NCBI GenBank assembly: GCA_009840065.1
Contig: VXON01000206.1
Location: forward strand, 1 to 5,962
Reading direction: 5' to 3'
Source: Cenarchaeum sp. SB0662_bin_33
GTDB lineage: Archaea > Thermoproteota > Nitrososphaeria > Nitrososphaerales > Nitrosopumilaceae
Length of the DNA stretch: 5,962 bases
In this document: positions 5,438 through 5,962 of the stretch, piece after piece
Position numbering within the stretch: position 1 is the first letter of the stretch
Layout: each line of letters starts with the position of its first letter
Notes under the pieces: generated by a model
Databases searched by the model: none
What the model was told of the DNA's origin: nothing
The model's input: only the letters and a program-made list of their open reading frames with translations
Program-made: the position numbers and the translations under genes

Positions 5438-5515
5438 GGTTAAAGATATTGTCATATATAATATACTTCCAACATTAAATTAAAAAGATTGTGATAATTG
5501 GAATCTGGTAGTTAA

Positions 5516-5896
5516 ATTGTATTCAAGAAGCAAAAACTGACAGCATCTCACTATTCTGAGATCAAGCAAAGTCCAAATTCTGTTCAGTGTGATGGTTCAC
5601 CGTTTTTAGTTATATTATATACTAAGATTAATGGGTTTGATTTCGCCGATATAGACTGGTCAAGTCAGGATGATACCAGTAGGGTTGTAGAGTTTTTGTG
5701 CAAAAAATTTAATGCGCAGGAAAAGGTGATTGCCCAAATTAGGGAGGATCTTGTACAAAAGAATGACACAATAGCACAACTACAGAATAGAATAAAAGAA
5801 CTGGAAGAGGGAACCTCACAGGACAAAACATGTAGGCGCGGTGGAAGAAACTCCCGAAGTTATAACGTACGCGAATACAAGGAGTGTCCGCACTAG
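5516..5896 (+). CDS. Coiled-coil reading frame without a clear start; possibly 5'-decayed
   Basis: The frame is open from just after a TAA (5513-5515) to the TAG at 5894-5896, 126 sense codons, which is unlikely by chance in such AT-rich DNA. It has no in-frame ATG or GTG. The only usual alternative start is TTG at 5696, giving 66 aa. Upstream codons read like protein (SPFLVILYTKINGFDFADID, then DDTSRVVEFLCKKF), so the real product probably extends left of 5696. The part from about residue 60 to 100 (QEKVIAQIREDLVQKNDTIA and on to IKELEE) has strong heptad spacing of hydrophobics and is a predicted coiled coil. The tail is basic (RRGGRNSRSYNVREYKE) with two Cys, perhaps nucleic-acid binding. 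Either a non-standard start (ATT/ATC) is used, or the 5' end was lost by mutation or frameshift. No family is recognised. No TATA box fits 5696 at the usual spacing. Confidence 0.45.
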   Translation: MVFKKQKLTASHYSEIKQSPNSVQCDGSPFLVILYTKINGFDFADIDWSSQDDTSRVVEFLCKKFNAQEKVIAQIREDLVQKNDTIAQLQNRIKELEEGTSQDKTCRRGGRNSRSYNVREYKECPH

Positions 5897-5962
5897 TATA
5901 CAAAGAGAAGTAAATCCAATTATTCTGATTTGTGCGAATTTCCCACAATAAATAAAATGGCC
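5897..5962. other. Right-edge AT-rich tail
   Basis: Nothing definite is present. An ATG at 5957-5959 sits after an A/T-rich stretch (ACAATAAATAAA) at the very edge, so a rightward gene could begin there, but only two codons are visible. Confidence 0.2.

Noticed and set aside
5739..5948. 69-codon minus-strand ORF at the right edge
   Set aside because: Shadow of the coiled-coil frame, which has the better composition and heptad pattern.

Overview
The window looks like a chromosomal segment of an ammonia-oxidising-type archaeon (Nitrososphaerota/Thaumarchaeota, probably the Nitrosopumilales side). This rests on three things: a Sulfolobus-type dicluster ferredoxin domain with a long N-terminal extension, a small Cys-rich zinc protein of a kind I associate with thaumarchaea, and archaeal promoters. 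TATA-like boxes lie about 24-28 bp upstream of several start codons and Shine-Dalgarno sites are absent, as expected for leaderless mRNAs. ATA is a frequent Ile codon and TAG is the commonest stop. No phylogenetic computation was possible, so the assignment is an inference.

Left part (1-1732). The first ~200 bases read as a frameshifted, Cys-depleted relic of the C-terminal end of a TnpB (IS605 OrfB) protein. Next come two leftward genes 20 bp apart, probably one transcription unit: a secreted protein with a signal peptide (523-1242) and a small single-pass membrane-anchored protein (203-502). Upstream of them, 1309-1485 is a stretch with overlapping inverted repeats. It is followed by a very short leftward ORF (1486-1611, 41 aa) with a well-placed TATA box. 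This small gene is divergent from the ferredoxin gene and shares a ~120-bp promoter region with it.

Centre (1733-5035). A 317-aa ferredoxin fusion protein (cytoplasmic electron carrier) is followed by a 312-bp spacer holding an interrupted hairpin and the promoter of the next gene. That gene encodes a 678-aa membrane-embedded family 2 glycosyltransferase of the cellulose-synthase-like type. All its catalytic motifs are intact, it has a gating-loop-like motif, and it carries an unusual C-terminal extracytoplasmic domain.

Right part (5036-5962). A T-rich spacer separates the convergent glycosyltransferase and zinc-protein genes. The zinc-protein gene (5130-5408, leftward) is divergent from a coiled-coil reading frame (up to 5896). 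That frame is open far upstream of any conventional start codon and may be 5'-decayed.

The genes do not form a recognisable pathway. The ferredoxin and glycosyltransferase are housekeeping-like, while the two ends look like accessory DNA: a transposase relic, small orphan exported proteins and a start-less coiled-coil ORF. I see no CRISPR array, rRNA, credible tRNA or intact mobile element.
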